Shown one piece after another: positions 37,942 to 48,983 of a stretch of DNA of 64,000 nucleotides. The notes under the pieces were generated by a model. It saw only the letters and a program-made list of their open reading frames with translations, ran no database searches and was not told where the DNA came from. The DNA comes from Syngnathus acus (taxonomy: Eukaryota > Chordata > Actinopteri > Syngnathiformes > Syngnathidae). Position 1 is the first letter of the stretch. Each line of letters opens with the position of its first letter. The position numbers and the translations under genes were made by a program. The stretch covers positions 5,441,501 to 5,505,500 of the forward strand of contig NC_051103.1 of assembly GCF_901709675.1 (NCBI RefSeq), read 5' to 3'.

Positions 37942-39795
37942 ATGCTCAGTTCGGTGTGTGTATCCTCTTTCAAAGGGCGCAAGGGTGGGAACAAGTCGTC
38001 CAACAAAGCATGTTACAGCGCAGACATGACTTGTCCGTCGGAAAGCGAGAAAATCGTGATAAACTGCGGCGGGGTGCGCCATGAGACGTACCGGAGCACC
38101 CTGAAGACCTTGCCCGGTACGCGCTTGTCGTGGCTGACCGAGCCGGATGCCTTCAGCAACTTTGACTACGACCCCAAATTGGATGAGTTCTTCTTCGACC
38201 GCCACCCGTCCGTTTTCTCCTTCATCCTCAACTACTACCGCACGGGTAAGCTGCATTGTCCCAACGATGTCTGCGGCCCCCTCTTCGAGGAGGAGCTAGC
38301 CTTCTGGGGCATCGACGAGACGGACGTGGAGGCGTGCTGCTGGATGAACTACCGCCAGCACCGTGACGCAGAGGAGGCGCTGGACAGCTTTGAGACACCC
38401 GAGCCCGACGCGCCCGACGACGACCCGGCCCTGGGGGGCGCCGATGGGGACCTGAAAAGATTGTGCATGCAGGAGGATGCCAGGAGGGCGGGCTGGTGGA
38501 AAACCTGGCAGCCCAAGATCTGGGCGCTCTTCGAGGACCCCTACTCGTCCAAATACGCTCGGGTGAGTTGAACTTTTTTTTGCCAAAGTTATGAGCACAC
38601 GGCAGAAGCGAAAGGCACCACTGTTGCTACCTGTCTCGCGTGCAAGACGTCGACTTTCTGCTGCTGAATAATTAACGCAGATGGGAAGAGGCACACATCA
38701 AAAGTCTTCACGCCGCATTCACTCCCGCTGCTCATTGATTTCAATGCGCATCCTCGCGATACATTTTTTCGGGGGTTATTGCAGCAAAAGAGGCTCTCGT
38801 CTTTTCTCACGTCTGCCCTTGGTGCTGCTCCACTTGTTTATGACTGCCCCACTTCCCCATCCCATTTGGACGCTACATGACGGTTCCGCGCGGGCTTCCG
38901 TGACTTTTACGCGCAACTTGTCCCGCGTTGCGTGTGTTAAAAACACACATCAGCGTGCTGTTTTTATTTCAGCTAAAAAAAAAAAAAAAAAAAAAAAAAG
39001 CTGTCTTTTGGTGCAGTGGAGGTTTATGCTGAATTTGATCTTCCCAATTCAGGACACCCAAATCCAAATTTGAAGTCTAAAAACACGGATTATATAGATT
39101 AGGATGGGGAAATGATGCCTGCAAATCAAATCACTTTGAATGTGTCTTAACTGTCTCAAATGTAGTCATGAAATGTTGGCAAGAGCTCTGGGAACATCTG
39201 GAGCATTTCACTTCAATCTATGTATAGGACCATGGATAATAATTATTTTAATAATCATTAATTAGAGCGTTTGCATTGCTGCAATATGTTTACGTTAAAA
39301 AGCAAGTGTGTAGCTGCAAAGGCAAGGAAATACATATTGAAGTTGTGTGTGTGTGGAGGGGGGGGGGGGTTATGCAGAGTGCAGTGCAGGTATAGTCCCC
39401 AATATGCATTCACGTGTTTCCGCCGGCGTCAAACGACGATGTGACCCCCTTAGACCCCCCCCCCCCCCACACACACACCTTCCAAACCGACAGAACCGGA
39501 GAGATGCAAATGAGGCGAGGACATGTTGGAGATAGGAAGGGACAGATGAGAAGCAGACGAGGGGAAATAAAAGGAGACAGGAGGAGAGGCATCGGTCTAA
39601 TGATTTGTGCCCGATGAATCAAACAAATCAATGTCTTCATTTCAGCCCCCCCCTCGCCAATTCGTTTCATGTTTTGTCAATGTACCGTAGCAGCACACAC
39701 ACACATGCTGGTATCTATGCTGGCTTTTCTGCTGCAGTAGACGCCGGAGAGAGGAGGGGGGGAGCGCTGGAGAACGAGAAAAGAGGTGCAGAGGG

Positions 39796-39830
<35 letters not shown>

Positions 39831-42800
39831 GGGGTTGCTACCAGATAGGCTGAGCGAGAGGGAAATGGAGAAGGGGTGAGAGAGACGCTGGGAAAATGGA
39901 GTGAAGGATGGGGTGGGGGGGCTCGGCTTTGCATCTTCGATTATCTTTGAAGGCTCGCGCCATTCAATCGCTCGGCTCTTCTCCCCGCCCGCCGATCGAT
40001 TGATATCCCATTGATTATCTTCTCCTTTTTGTGTGTTCATATTAGCATCTTCTCTTTGCGGCCTTAAAATGTGAAGCTGGTCCAATTCAATTGACTGTCC
40101 ATCGCATTTTTTTTTTTTTGGTCATCTCGTCTTCCAATCGACCAATTTACGGAAGGTCACGGCGATCGCGTTTATGTTGTGTTGAAGTGCACACTGCTGC
40201 CAAATTTGAGACCGCCCGGACGTGCTGTCCCCTGATAGAAAACCATTGCGGTGGACAGAAAAAAATAAAATAAAAAATACATTCGCAGGTGAACAGCTAG
40301 ACAAGGGAAAAAGACAAGAACACCTTGGAGAGGATTTTGTCAACACAGCTTGAGGGGGAGATAGTTGAAATACGTCCAGCTGTGTCTGGCAAATACGACG
40401 AATAGACATGCAATCAATTTACAAAAAAAAAAGAATAAATTGCAATATGAATACTATCCCAAACGGACACAAACTTTTTATGCTTCGGCATATATGTTCG
40501 AATCACTTTGTGGTTTGTTTACAGTATGTTGACTTAACATGATTGCTTTGCGGTTCTGTCGCAAACAACCCCTTAGTGAACCCAAAGAGCAGGATTCCTT
40601 TTCTTGGAGTGCAAACATGGCTCGCTCTCGCTCTCGAGTGTCCCCGCAATGACGCGCAAGTGTGCTCAAGCGTTGCGGGATTAAACACCGCTTCCTTTGC
40701 TTGTATTTGCGCTTCCCACTTGTACCTGTTGGAAAAGCCCGGCTGCCGAGCCCGCCTCCGACTCCCCCCCATGTGCTTCTCTCCCCTGTGGGCCGCTTGT
40801 GAGCTTAGCAAAAAAAAAAAAGCTCCGTTTGTTTTAAAGAATCGCTCAGACTCGGAATCAAAGTGTTGACATGGTGAGAATGTTTTTAAAAAAAGGAATG
40901 TCATGCCCATCACTCCAAATTCTGCTCATGTCATCTTTCTGTACTTTCCTCCTCCTCCTCTGCACCCAGATCAATTTAGCCTTCCTGGTTAAGTGCTGAC
41001 TCAGTCTTCTGCTTGCAGTCAATTAGGACCATGTTCTCGGGACCAGGAGAAGTTAAATTACAAACAGGTACGCTGAGACTTTGATTTGGTTCCATGGTAA
41101 CTTCAAGGAATCATTCAGGGCAGAGTGTAAGTAAAAAGAGGCGACGTGGTCCACACATTGACCCGCTCCCATTAGAAAACACTTAGGGTGACTTTTGACC
41201 TTCTCAAACATCCGAGTGGACATCAATCCTTCTTGGCACCCTCACCTTTCCACCTTGGAGAGGCCCATAAAGCATTCAGCTGAGGGCTCGCTCTCATTTA
41301 CGGCGTGCGGATAAATCGGCGCATCCGACACGCCTCCTCGCGTAACCCCCGAGGCGTGTTTGGCCCTGCCCTCTCCAAAAATATATTACATTATATTGTG
41401 TCACTAAATTGTAGCAGAATCTTTGTTTGTATTATGACAAAAACATGGCGGCAGATTGCAAAGCCTCCGATCGGGCGTGTCTCTTCCCGCTCGGCCATCT
41501 GCTTTCTCTTGGTTGTGCCTCCTGGTCCAGCCGGTTGCGGACACCAATGACTCACCACTTGGACCAGTCTTGAGGGTTTCACTCGCATAGGCAGTATTTA
41601 ATTCGTGCTACATAAATAAATGCTTGGTCAGCACCCCGTTTTATAGATCATTTAATGACCAGTGGGAAGTGGTAGTTGCTCCTTATGACTGATCTTGAAA
41701 AACTCTCTTCTAACAACCCGGGCTAACCGTAACTCCTCCCACTCCGGCATGCAAAATTAGTAGTCACAGTCAGACAGACAAGAGGACAAAAGAAAAATGT
41801 CATAGGCAAACTCTCCCAGTGTGTCGGACACGGCGAAGGGTGCCGAGAAAGAGAGAGTGATGGAGCTAAAAAAGAAAAGGCGGGATTGGCTGAGAACGAG
41901 GGGGGGGGGCTGCGTCGCAAGGACAAGTGCACATAATATGCTGCAGTAAAATGTGCTGAATACAAAGCAGATGCGAGAGGGAAAGGACACATGAAGCTAG
42001 CTCACTGTTACTATTTGTTTGTCCTCGCTAATGTTTGACACGACTGCAGTGCAATGACAACCGATGGGGGAGAAAAGGGAGGGGAGGGGGGTGAGGACGA
42101 GGGGGCTCGTGAATACCGCAGCGCTGATAAGACTGTGACGTTATGCGCCGGCGTGCGGGGAGGGCTCGCCGATTCAGCCGTAGCGTGTCAAGGGCTTGAG
42201 TCATTCGGGGAATCTCGGAAACTGAAGTCGTCGCGGCAACTATGCCTCAAAACGAAATATATTTGTACATTTTCACAGAGGGGTGTTGTCATTTTTGTTG
42301 CCAGCGGTTCAAACATGGCGGTCCATTTTTTTTTTTGTTAAGTAGCCAAGTGTCATGTCTTTAATATACTGTATTTGTAGTTTTAATTGTGAGATTTGGA
42401 GTCCAAACAAAAAAAGAATGCTTCTTGGCTGACTGTGGAGATTAGCCAAAGGGGAAAAAGCAGTGCCAACACAATCTGTCAGCCATGTCATTCTTACAAA
42501 CTAAATGCAATCCAATTGGAGTTCGATGTTTTAGCCACAGATGCCGGTCGGAATTTCACAAATGGAGGATTGAATTTGCTTTTCTCAAGTTCACTACTCC
42601 TCCGCTTGGTCCTCGTCTTTCTTTTGTCCTCTTCTGGTCTCCTCTGACATACGTTGTCATTTTGACTTGATTGTGCATTTTGATTCGCCTTTGACGTGGG
42701 TTCATAATTTGGCTCCCGTGCATGCAAACCGATTCGGTATTGCAGCTGCATTGGAACGCTATTTGGCTCAGTCCTGCCTGTCCTTGGTGCCTGAAAGCGG

Positions 42801-45800
42801 AGGCTAACGCAGCGGTTGCCATGGTGACCCAGAGCCAGGCAGGGGATGGAGATGGGTGGGTGGGGGGGTGTAATACTGTAATGATAAAGCTCTTCTGGAT
42901 GGTGCCGCAGTAAACACGGCACCACGAGAGTCCCGTTAAGGAAAAACGCGTACACCCTCGCTGCCGCTTTGTCGTCTTCGCTCCTCACGGCGGCCGGCGA
43001 GAAGCACGCGCCATTGTCCCCCCCCCCTCTTCCCCATCACTGTTTCACTTTCAAACATAATCAACGCTCCATCAACTCCCCCCTCCTTCTTTTTCTCTCT
43101 GTGATGCTCAACCTTTTAAATTTATGTTGATGATCTCGCCGAATCTAATTTAAGAGTCTAGCGAGCGAGGGAGACTCCATCGGGCCTTGAAGGTCATTTC
43201 GGCTGCAGGTGTCACACGCGTCGGGGCTTTACTGTAGGGAATTGTTTCGCATTATAGGTTTCGGCGCCCATCGTATATTCACAGCAGCGCGTGCTCTCAT
43301 GATGCAGGGGGATCCATGTGTGTGTGTGTGTGTGTGTGTGTGTATAAATAAGTATGACAGATTGCAACGCCTCCTTTTTTATCGTTGTCCTCCAACTCTT
43401 TCTTTTGCCGGTGTCCGTCCCCTCAATGCGGCACGTGTGTGTGTTTGTGTGTCGGTCGTCGTTTTTCCAGGAGACGATTTGTCGGTCGCCTACGTGAGCC
43501 GGCAGCCCCAAACACGTTGGAATAGTTTGCGAAGCGGCCATTTTGAAATGTAAACGCTAAATTATTTTTGTCCACATGTCCTCTTGCCTTCTGCCCCCAG
43601 CTGGACTTTCCATCCTTTACTTTTCCTCTAGCCTTGAGTTTCAATCAAGGTTTTCTTGGCTCTATTTCCACCCGCTTCCACCTGCTTGGACGACGCCATT
43701 GTAGCCTTGCCACTATCTTCTCTTTTGTGTGTTACTGTAGCTTGGCCACTTTTTTTTTTGTTCCCTCTTTTCTCCTTTGTGCGCAGGTTGAGGCTGCTCT
43801 CCTGAGACTCGAGCGGGATTTGGTAGAGAAAGTAATGCTCTGCAATTAGCTGAAAGCTGTGTTATTTTGGGCGTTACTTGAAAAGCCTTTTCCTTTTTAT
43901 TTGACTGTGTATTAATAGCATATTTGGCACCGGTGTCCGGGTGTGTTGCAGCAAGATTTAAAAAGAAAAAAAAAACACTTGCACCCAAATTTAGCAGGAA
44001 CCGGCACTTGAAAAATCATATGTGCTATTTGTGCCGTGCAGCTTACGTCATCTCAAGTGTATGGCACTTTGGGGGGGGGACGCGTAATAAGCAGGTCCCG
44101 CTGGTCCTATCCCGCTTCCCCGAGACACACCGGCATGGGGGTAGCGGTAGGAGGAGGGTGATTGAGAAGCTCCAAGCGTGTGTGTGTTTGGGCGATAGAG
44201 GGGGAGAGCACTGCAGCAATCTGAGAAAGTAGGTCAGACATAGCAGAGGAGAAAAGAGGTACCGGAAAGAAATAGAAGCAGAATTCTTTGGGTTACAAAA
44301 GTGGACTATTGTGATGGGCGTGAGCTAATGCGGCTCTCCAATGGGTTCCTGCAGGCCATGTTTACTGGACACAACACTTCCAAATGAAATCGGCCCGTGC
44401 GTCTTTTCCGGAAGTTTCTTCGGGATATTACGTAAGCGTGCCGTGTCAAAAACTACAAAGTGGCACGCACGGTAGATACACTAAGGGCACTCAGGCTCCT
44501 TTATATATGGACTCCACTCAAGTATGAATTACCTTCCTCTTTTTTTTGCTCTTTGGGCCATGTTTTATTATTTATTTGACAGAGTATACCGCGTCTATAG
44601 AGGCTTTGCAGCTGACGTCATCAAGCTACCCACATTAGCTTGGCGGCCATCATGGCGGTCAACTTTTCAGTGCCGGTCAACGACTCACACACGCTTTCTT
44701 GTTATATCTGCTGCTATTTGAGCTTAAGAATGCCGGATACCTGCTGTGCTGTTGGATGTAGCAATAGACGAGGCGATAAACCAAATCTTAGCTTCTATAG
44801 ATTTCCGGCGAACATGAAAAAACGTGATAAATGGATCGCGGATATTCGTCGTGAACGATGGAAACCTACGATTTACACAAGGATATGCAATGAGGACTTC
44901 ATATCAGGTATGTAAACAAACTATTCACCCCTGATTTGTTTCACAAAATGTGAAATAATACAATATGGGATGATACAAATATGATTGTTGAAAATGCTGG
45001 GTGCATTTTTAGAAAGGCAGCAAGAGCAGCAAGGCAGGGAATGGGATGATTTCTTCAGTTCACCCCCCCGTTTTTATTTTGTGTTTATTTTTTCATGATG
45101 CTTGAAAACGTTATCAATGTAAATATTGAATTATATTTATTGGTTAAGTTTTCAAGACAATCAGATGTGGCATCATGCAAAAATAAACAAATAATAAAAA
45201 TGGTAGCAACTTGAACAGACAGGTACAGTATCTGAATGATTTCACTCTATTCAGTTTTTTAATATGTCAAGTTATGAAATGCCATTACAAAACAAATCGA
45301 CGAGGTAATTATAAATATCTGGATATGAGCGTTCAGGCAGGTCGGCTGTTGCAAAATGCTCGGGCGATTTTAGCATGCTTCTCGGTAAAAGGTACGGATC
45401 CGTTGTGCCAACAAGGTTCAACTTCTCTCTGTGACGATTCTTGGAGTCTTCATCCAAATGCCTAACTTCGTTGGATAGCAAATCAGCCATAATTCGGAAG
45501 AAATCGGTGAAAACGTAGCGCAGAAATCAGACAATCCATACAAACACGTAGGAACGAGCTGACTAGTTGACCGCCAAGATGGCGGCATAACACAAAATCA
45601 CGTGATAAAACCACGTGACTGCAAAGCCTCTATAAATACACATGGCGGCCCCGCTGGAAACGGACCACGCCAGGGAGCCATTGCGCCGGAACCGTGCACA
45701 CAATGGAATCGATTCATTGACAAGTGCTTGGGTACATATAGAAAGTGCACGCGCGGTTCACACATAAAATTGCCTTGATGAGTAATGGGAGGAGTCTCCA

Positions 45801-48800
45801 TGCTTGGGAAATAAACTCGCAAAGAGGAGGGAAGAGCACTTTACAACTGTGCTAATAAAATACATTAGAGAGGAAATGAAGTCAAAGTGGCATTTTACGG
45901 ACATAAATGTGTTTTTACGCTTGTCAATGGCTTATAATGAAACGTACAGAAAGATTAGGAGTGATCCCATTTCACAAACTCCACCCGGACCTCAACTCAG
46001 GCAATACCTGCAATCTAATTAAATTAAAGTCCAGAGATTTGAGTTATCTCCTGGACAAGTTGAGTGCAATATATGCACAAGTGAACTGAGGTAGAAGATG
46101 TGTAATATAAACCGTTTAAATTAGAAAGCAACCGAAAACTAGATTTGAATTAAAAGGCCCAAAAAACAAAATGGCCGCTTTGTTGATGTTTTCATTCATG
46201 TATTTATTTGTTTTTGTTTTTCGCTATTCTTAATAATCTTGCTGGTTTCTCTTATTTGTGCCCTCCCAGTATGTGGCGTTTGGCTCCCTCTTCTTCATCC
46301 TCATCTCCATCTCCACTTTCTGCATGGAGACGCATGAGGCCTTCAACACCATCCTCAACAAGACGGAGAACGTGACGGTGGGCAACCAGACCCGCGAGGA
46401 GATCGTCTACGAGGTGGTGACCGACAGCTGGCTGACGTACGTGGAGGGCGTGTGCGTCATCTGGTTCACCATCGAGGTGCTCCTGCGAGTCATCTTCTGC
46501 CCCGACAAAGTGGAGTTCTTCAAAAGCACCCTCAATATCATCGACTTTGTGGCCATCCTGCCCTTCTATCTGGAGGTGGGCTTGAGCGGCCTCTCCTCCA
46601 AAGCCGCCAAGGACGTCCTGGGGTTCCTCCGCGTGGTGCGCTTTGTCCGCATCCTCCGGATCTTCAAGCTGACCCGCCACTTTGTGGGTCTGCGAGTGCT
46701 CGGCCACACCCTCCGCGCTAGCACCAACGAATTCCTCCTGCTCATCATCTTCTTAGCGCTGGGCGTCCTCATCTTCGCCACCATGATTTACTACGCGGAG
46801 AGGATCGGAGCCCACCCGGACGACCCGGCGGCCAACGCCCACACTAACTTCAAGAACATCCCCATCGGTTTCTGGTGGGCCGTGGTGACCATGACCACGC
46901 TGGGCTACGGAGACATGTACCCGGAGACGTGGTCGGGGATGCTGGTGGGGGCTCTGTGCGCCTTGGCCGGCGTGCTGACCATCGCTATGCCCGTCCCCGT
47001 CATCGTCAACAACTTCGGCATGTACTACTCGCTGGCCATGGCCAAACAAAAGTTGCCCAAAAAGAAGAACAAACATATTCCCAGAGCGCCTCAACCGGGG
47101 TCTCCCAACTACTGCAAACCGGACGCTCTGGCCATGGCGACTGCCTCGCCGCAGAGGCTCTTGGGAAATGTCCTAGGTGGAGTCATGGGATCTGGAGGCC
47201 TCGGAGGCGACTGTCCTCTCGCCCAAGAAGAAATTATAGAGATCAACAGAGGTGAGCTGTTTCATTTTTGTTTTCTCTTTAAGAATTCTGCCCGGTTTCG
47301 TACATGCCCATCAGATCTCATGTGTAATTTATTATCAACTGCCAGTTCCACACTTGCCTTCAGGCACCCATCTGCCAGCCAGGAACAAACAAACACTATG
47401 TAATGGTCTGAAGGGGGAAGAGTGAAGTCAATTATCTATTAAAACAGCTTAATGCCTTCCGATTGCGCTGACTTGGAATATTTTCTCTGTGGTTTCACCA
47501 ATAAAACCCGGAAGGGAGGTCATTTGGCTCTTTGATTGCTTTTTACGTGTGTCGGCGCACCTTTAATGCATCAGAGAGGTCAGAATTATTGCCAACGTCA
47601 GCGCTTTGAACATTTAGACTGCCTTGCTTCTTCTATTCATTAGAAAATTCTTGTTTGCTGATTCATGAGCTGTTTAGACAGGATGTTTGACTAATTCCCA
47701 CTTTTTCTTTAATTTGTGCGTGACTGTGTCAGTGTTGCGTGAAAGAGTTCCAGAGGCCCACTCTGTGTCGTATGGTGTTCCACAGGGTTCAATGTCAGGG
47801 CACCTGCTGTTTTTATATTATTTGTTGCCCCTGGTGTTTCCTTTGACTGACTCATATTTATGTCCCAGTATGTATTTTCTAACGCCGCCCGAACCTCCCT
47901 GTGCAGATTCCAAACAGAACGGCGATGCTGCCTCGGCCGCGCTGGCCAACGAAGACTGCCCCACCATCGACCAGGTGCTCAGCCCTGATGAGAGGAGCCC
48001 AATAGGGCGGGGTCCCACTCGGGAACGCTACCAACAGGACCGGGCCTGCTTCTTGCTCAACACCAGGGAATTCCGAGCCACGGATGGGAATGTGCGGAAA
48101 GGTACGTCCGACATCGGGAAAGCACCGACGCCAACGTGTTGTGTGTACGTTTGGGTAAACATGTCGCAAGGGCTGCTTTAGACAGGAGAGTGCACATTAA
48201 GTGGAAGAGCCGATCACAGACTCACATGCACACTCAGCTCTTGTGCTCTGCTCTTGTTTGTTAGCGCCACTTTACATCCATGTTGTCCGTTTTATCATCA
48301 CCGCTTGGTTTGATTACTCGTGTCTGATGTGGAAAGTTTCTGTGCGTCTCTTTGATTTTATTCCTCGTTTGACTTGCTCCATCTTTCCATGGTGTCCGTG
48401 CGTTTGGTTGTCCGTACCGTAGCATCCATCCATGCTCATAAACAGTCTTTCTCTGTCTTCTGGACTCAGACAGTTAACCATGCATTAATTTACTTCTCGT
48501 CACTTCTGGTTCTCTCTTTCTCTCCCCCCTTATTTGGTCATTTCACCTCCCTTAACCCCCGCCCCATTCCCCCTCCCCCTTCCCTTAAATCCATTCCCTC
48601 ATATTGCATCCCCTTTTTCCTTTGTGCCACATCAAACCCCGACCCCAATCCTCCCTCCCCTTTTAATTTCTGCCATCATCTCTGTGCTCATGACAACCTA
48701 ATACCTTCACCCATCCATCCATTCATCCATCCATCTAATCACCCGCCCGCCACTCATCGCAATCAAACCACCGCTGCCGCCAACCTGCACCTGAACACTC

Positions 48801-48983
48801 CCCCGCACTCCCTCCAAACTTTTCAACACCACCCCCCATTCCCTTGTTGACAACAAACTAGAGGCAGCAGCCCTGGCACCCAGCCCAGACTCCCCTCTGA
48901 CTGAGGATTGGTATAAGATGGAAGGGTCTCTGTTACAGCAGGACCTCAATGCAAACTCCACCTCCTCCTGGATCAAACCATAG
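37942..48983 (+). CDS. kcnc3: Voltage-gated potassium channel Kv3.3
   Basis: A Shaw-type fast delayed rectifier of fast-firing neurons. Exons: 37942-38562, 46270-47251, 47907-48101, 48862-48983; product 639 aa. The start [16 protein letters not shown] equals the mammalian Kv3.3 N-terminus. The T1 domain contains [15 protein letters not shown] and the Kv3 zinc pattern (LHCPNDVCG then CCW). S1 to S6 lie on exon 2, with S4 [19 protein letters not shown], filter [13 protein letters not shown] and gate [32 protein letters not shown] follows S6. Exon 3 gives [20 protein letters not shown] and RDRACFLLN; exon 4 gives [17 protein letters not shown], matching the human Kv3.3 end PDLNANAAAWISP, which separates it from Kv3.1, Kv3.2 and Kv3.4. 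If exon 2 is not spliced the frame runs on to a stop at 47401-47403, a possible short isoform. An extended in-frame start upstream was rejected. Confidence 0.95.
39798..39828. repeat. (CTG)n trinucleotide array, about 10 units
   Basis: A pure CTG run in kcnc3 intron 1, flanked by purine-rich sequence. Confidence 0.9.
43318..43342. repeat. (TG)n microsatellite in kcnc3 intron 1
   Basis: An uninterrupted TG array, with a second shorter TG-rich run near 43435-43455. Confidence 0.85.
44730..44912 (+). pseudogene. THAP zinc finger fragment of a transposase
   Basis: Starts [16 protein letters not shown] and continues with [20 protein letters not shown] and [10 protein letters not shown]. The C2CH pattern of a THAP domain is recognisable (CCAVGC, then C of ICNEDF), but the frame ends right after the finger at a GTATGT that looks like a donor. 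No transposase core follows before the other end of the element. Confidence 0.65.
45272..45490 (-). pseudogene. N-terminal fragment of the second transposon protein
   Basis: Reads [20 protein letters not shown], then [11 protein letters not shown] and [15 protein letters not shown]. The DPY...LP...YPDIYNYLV pattern is common in the exonuclease-type partner protein of fish THAP elements, from memory and unverified. No downstream domain is present. Confidence 0.45.

Larger units (their letters stand above)
44596..45634. mobile_element. THAP-type DNA transposon, internally deleted (ISL2EU-like)
   Basis: Perfect 16-bp terminal inverted repeats TATAGAGGCTTTGCAG at 44596-44611 and inverted at 45619-45634; the similarity continues inward as the motif GGCGGCCATCATGGCGGTCA versus GCCGCCATCTTGGCGGTCA. 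The length is 1,039 bp. The left part encodes a THAP zinc finger on the + strand, and the right part encodes the start of a second protein on the - strand. The two frames face each other, so the middle of a two-gene element has been lost. The outermost TA could be a short target duplication. Family choice (ISL2EU over P or Kolobok) is inference. Confidence 0.75.
38563..46269. other. kcnc3: kcnc3 intron 1
   Basis: A 7.7 kb intron separating the T1 exon from the membrane exon, by far the longest intron in the window. It holds a poly-A tract (38978-38999), a CTG array (39798-39828), a GT array (43318-43342) and the THAP transposon at 44596-45634. No other coding exon was recognised. Confidence 0.8.

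Noticed and set aside
46258-47403. kcnc3 exon 2 as an independent intronless channel gene
   Set aside because: It lacks a T1 domain and a proper start; a clean CCCAG acceptor joins it in frame to the T1 exon at 38562.
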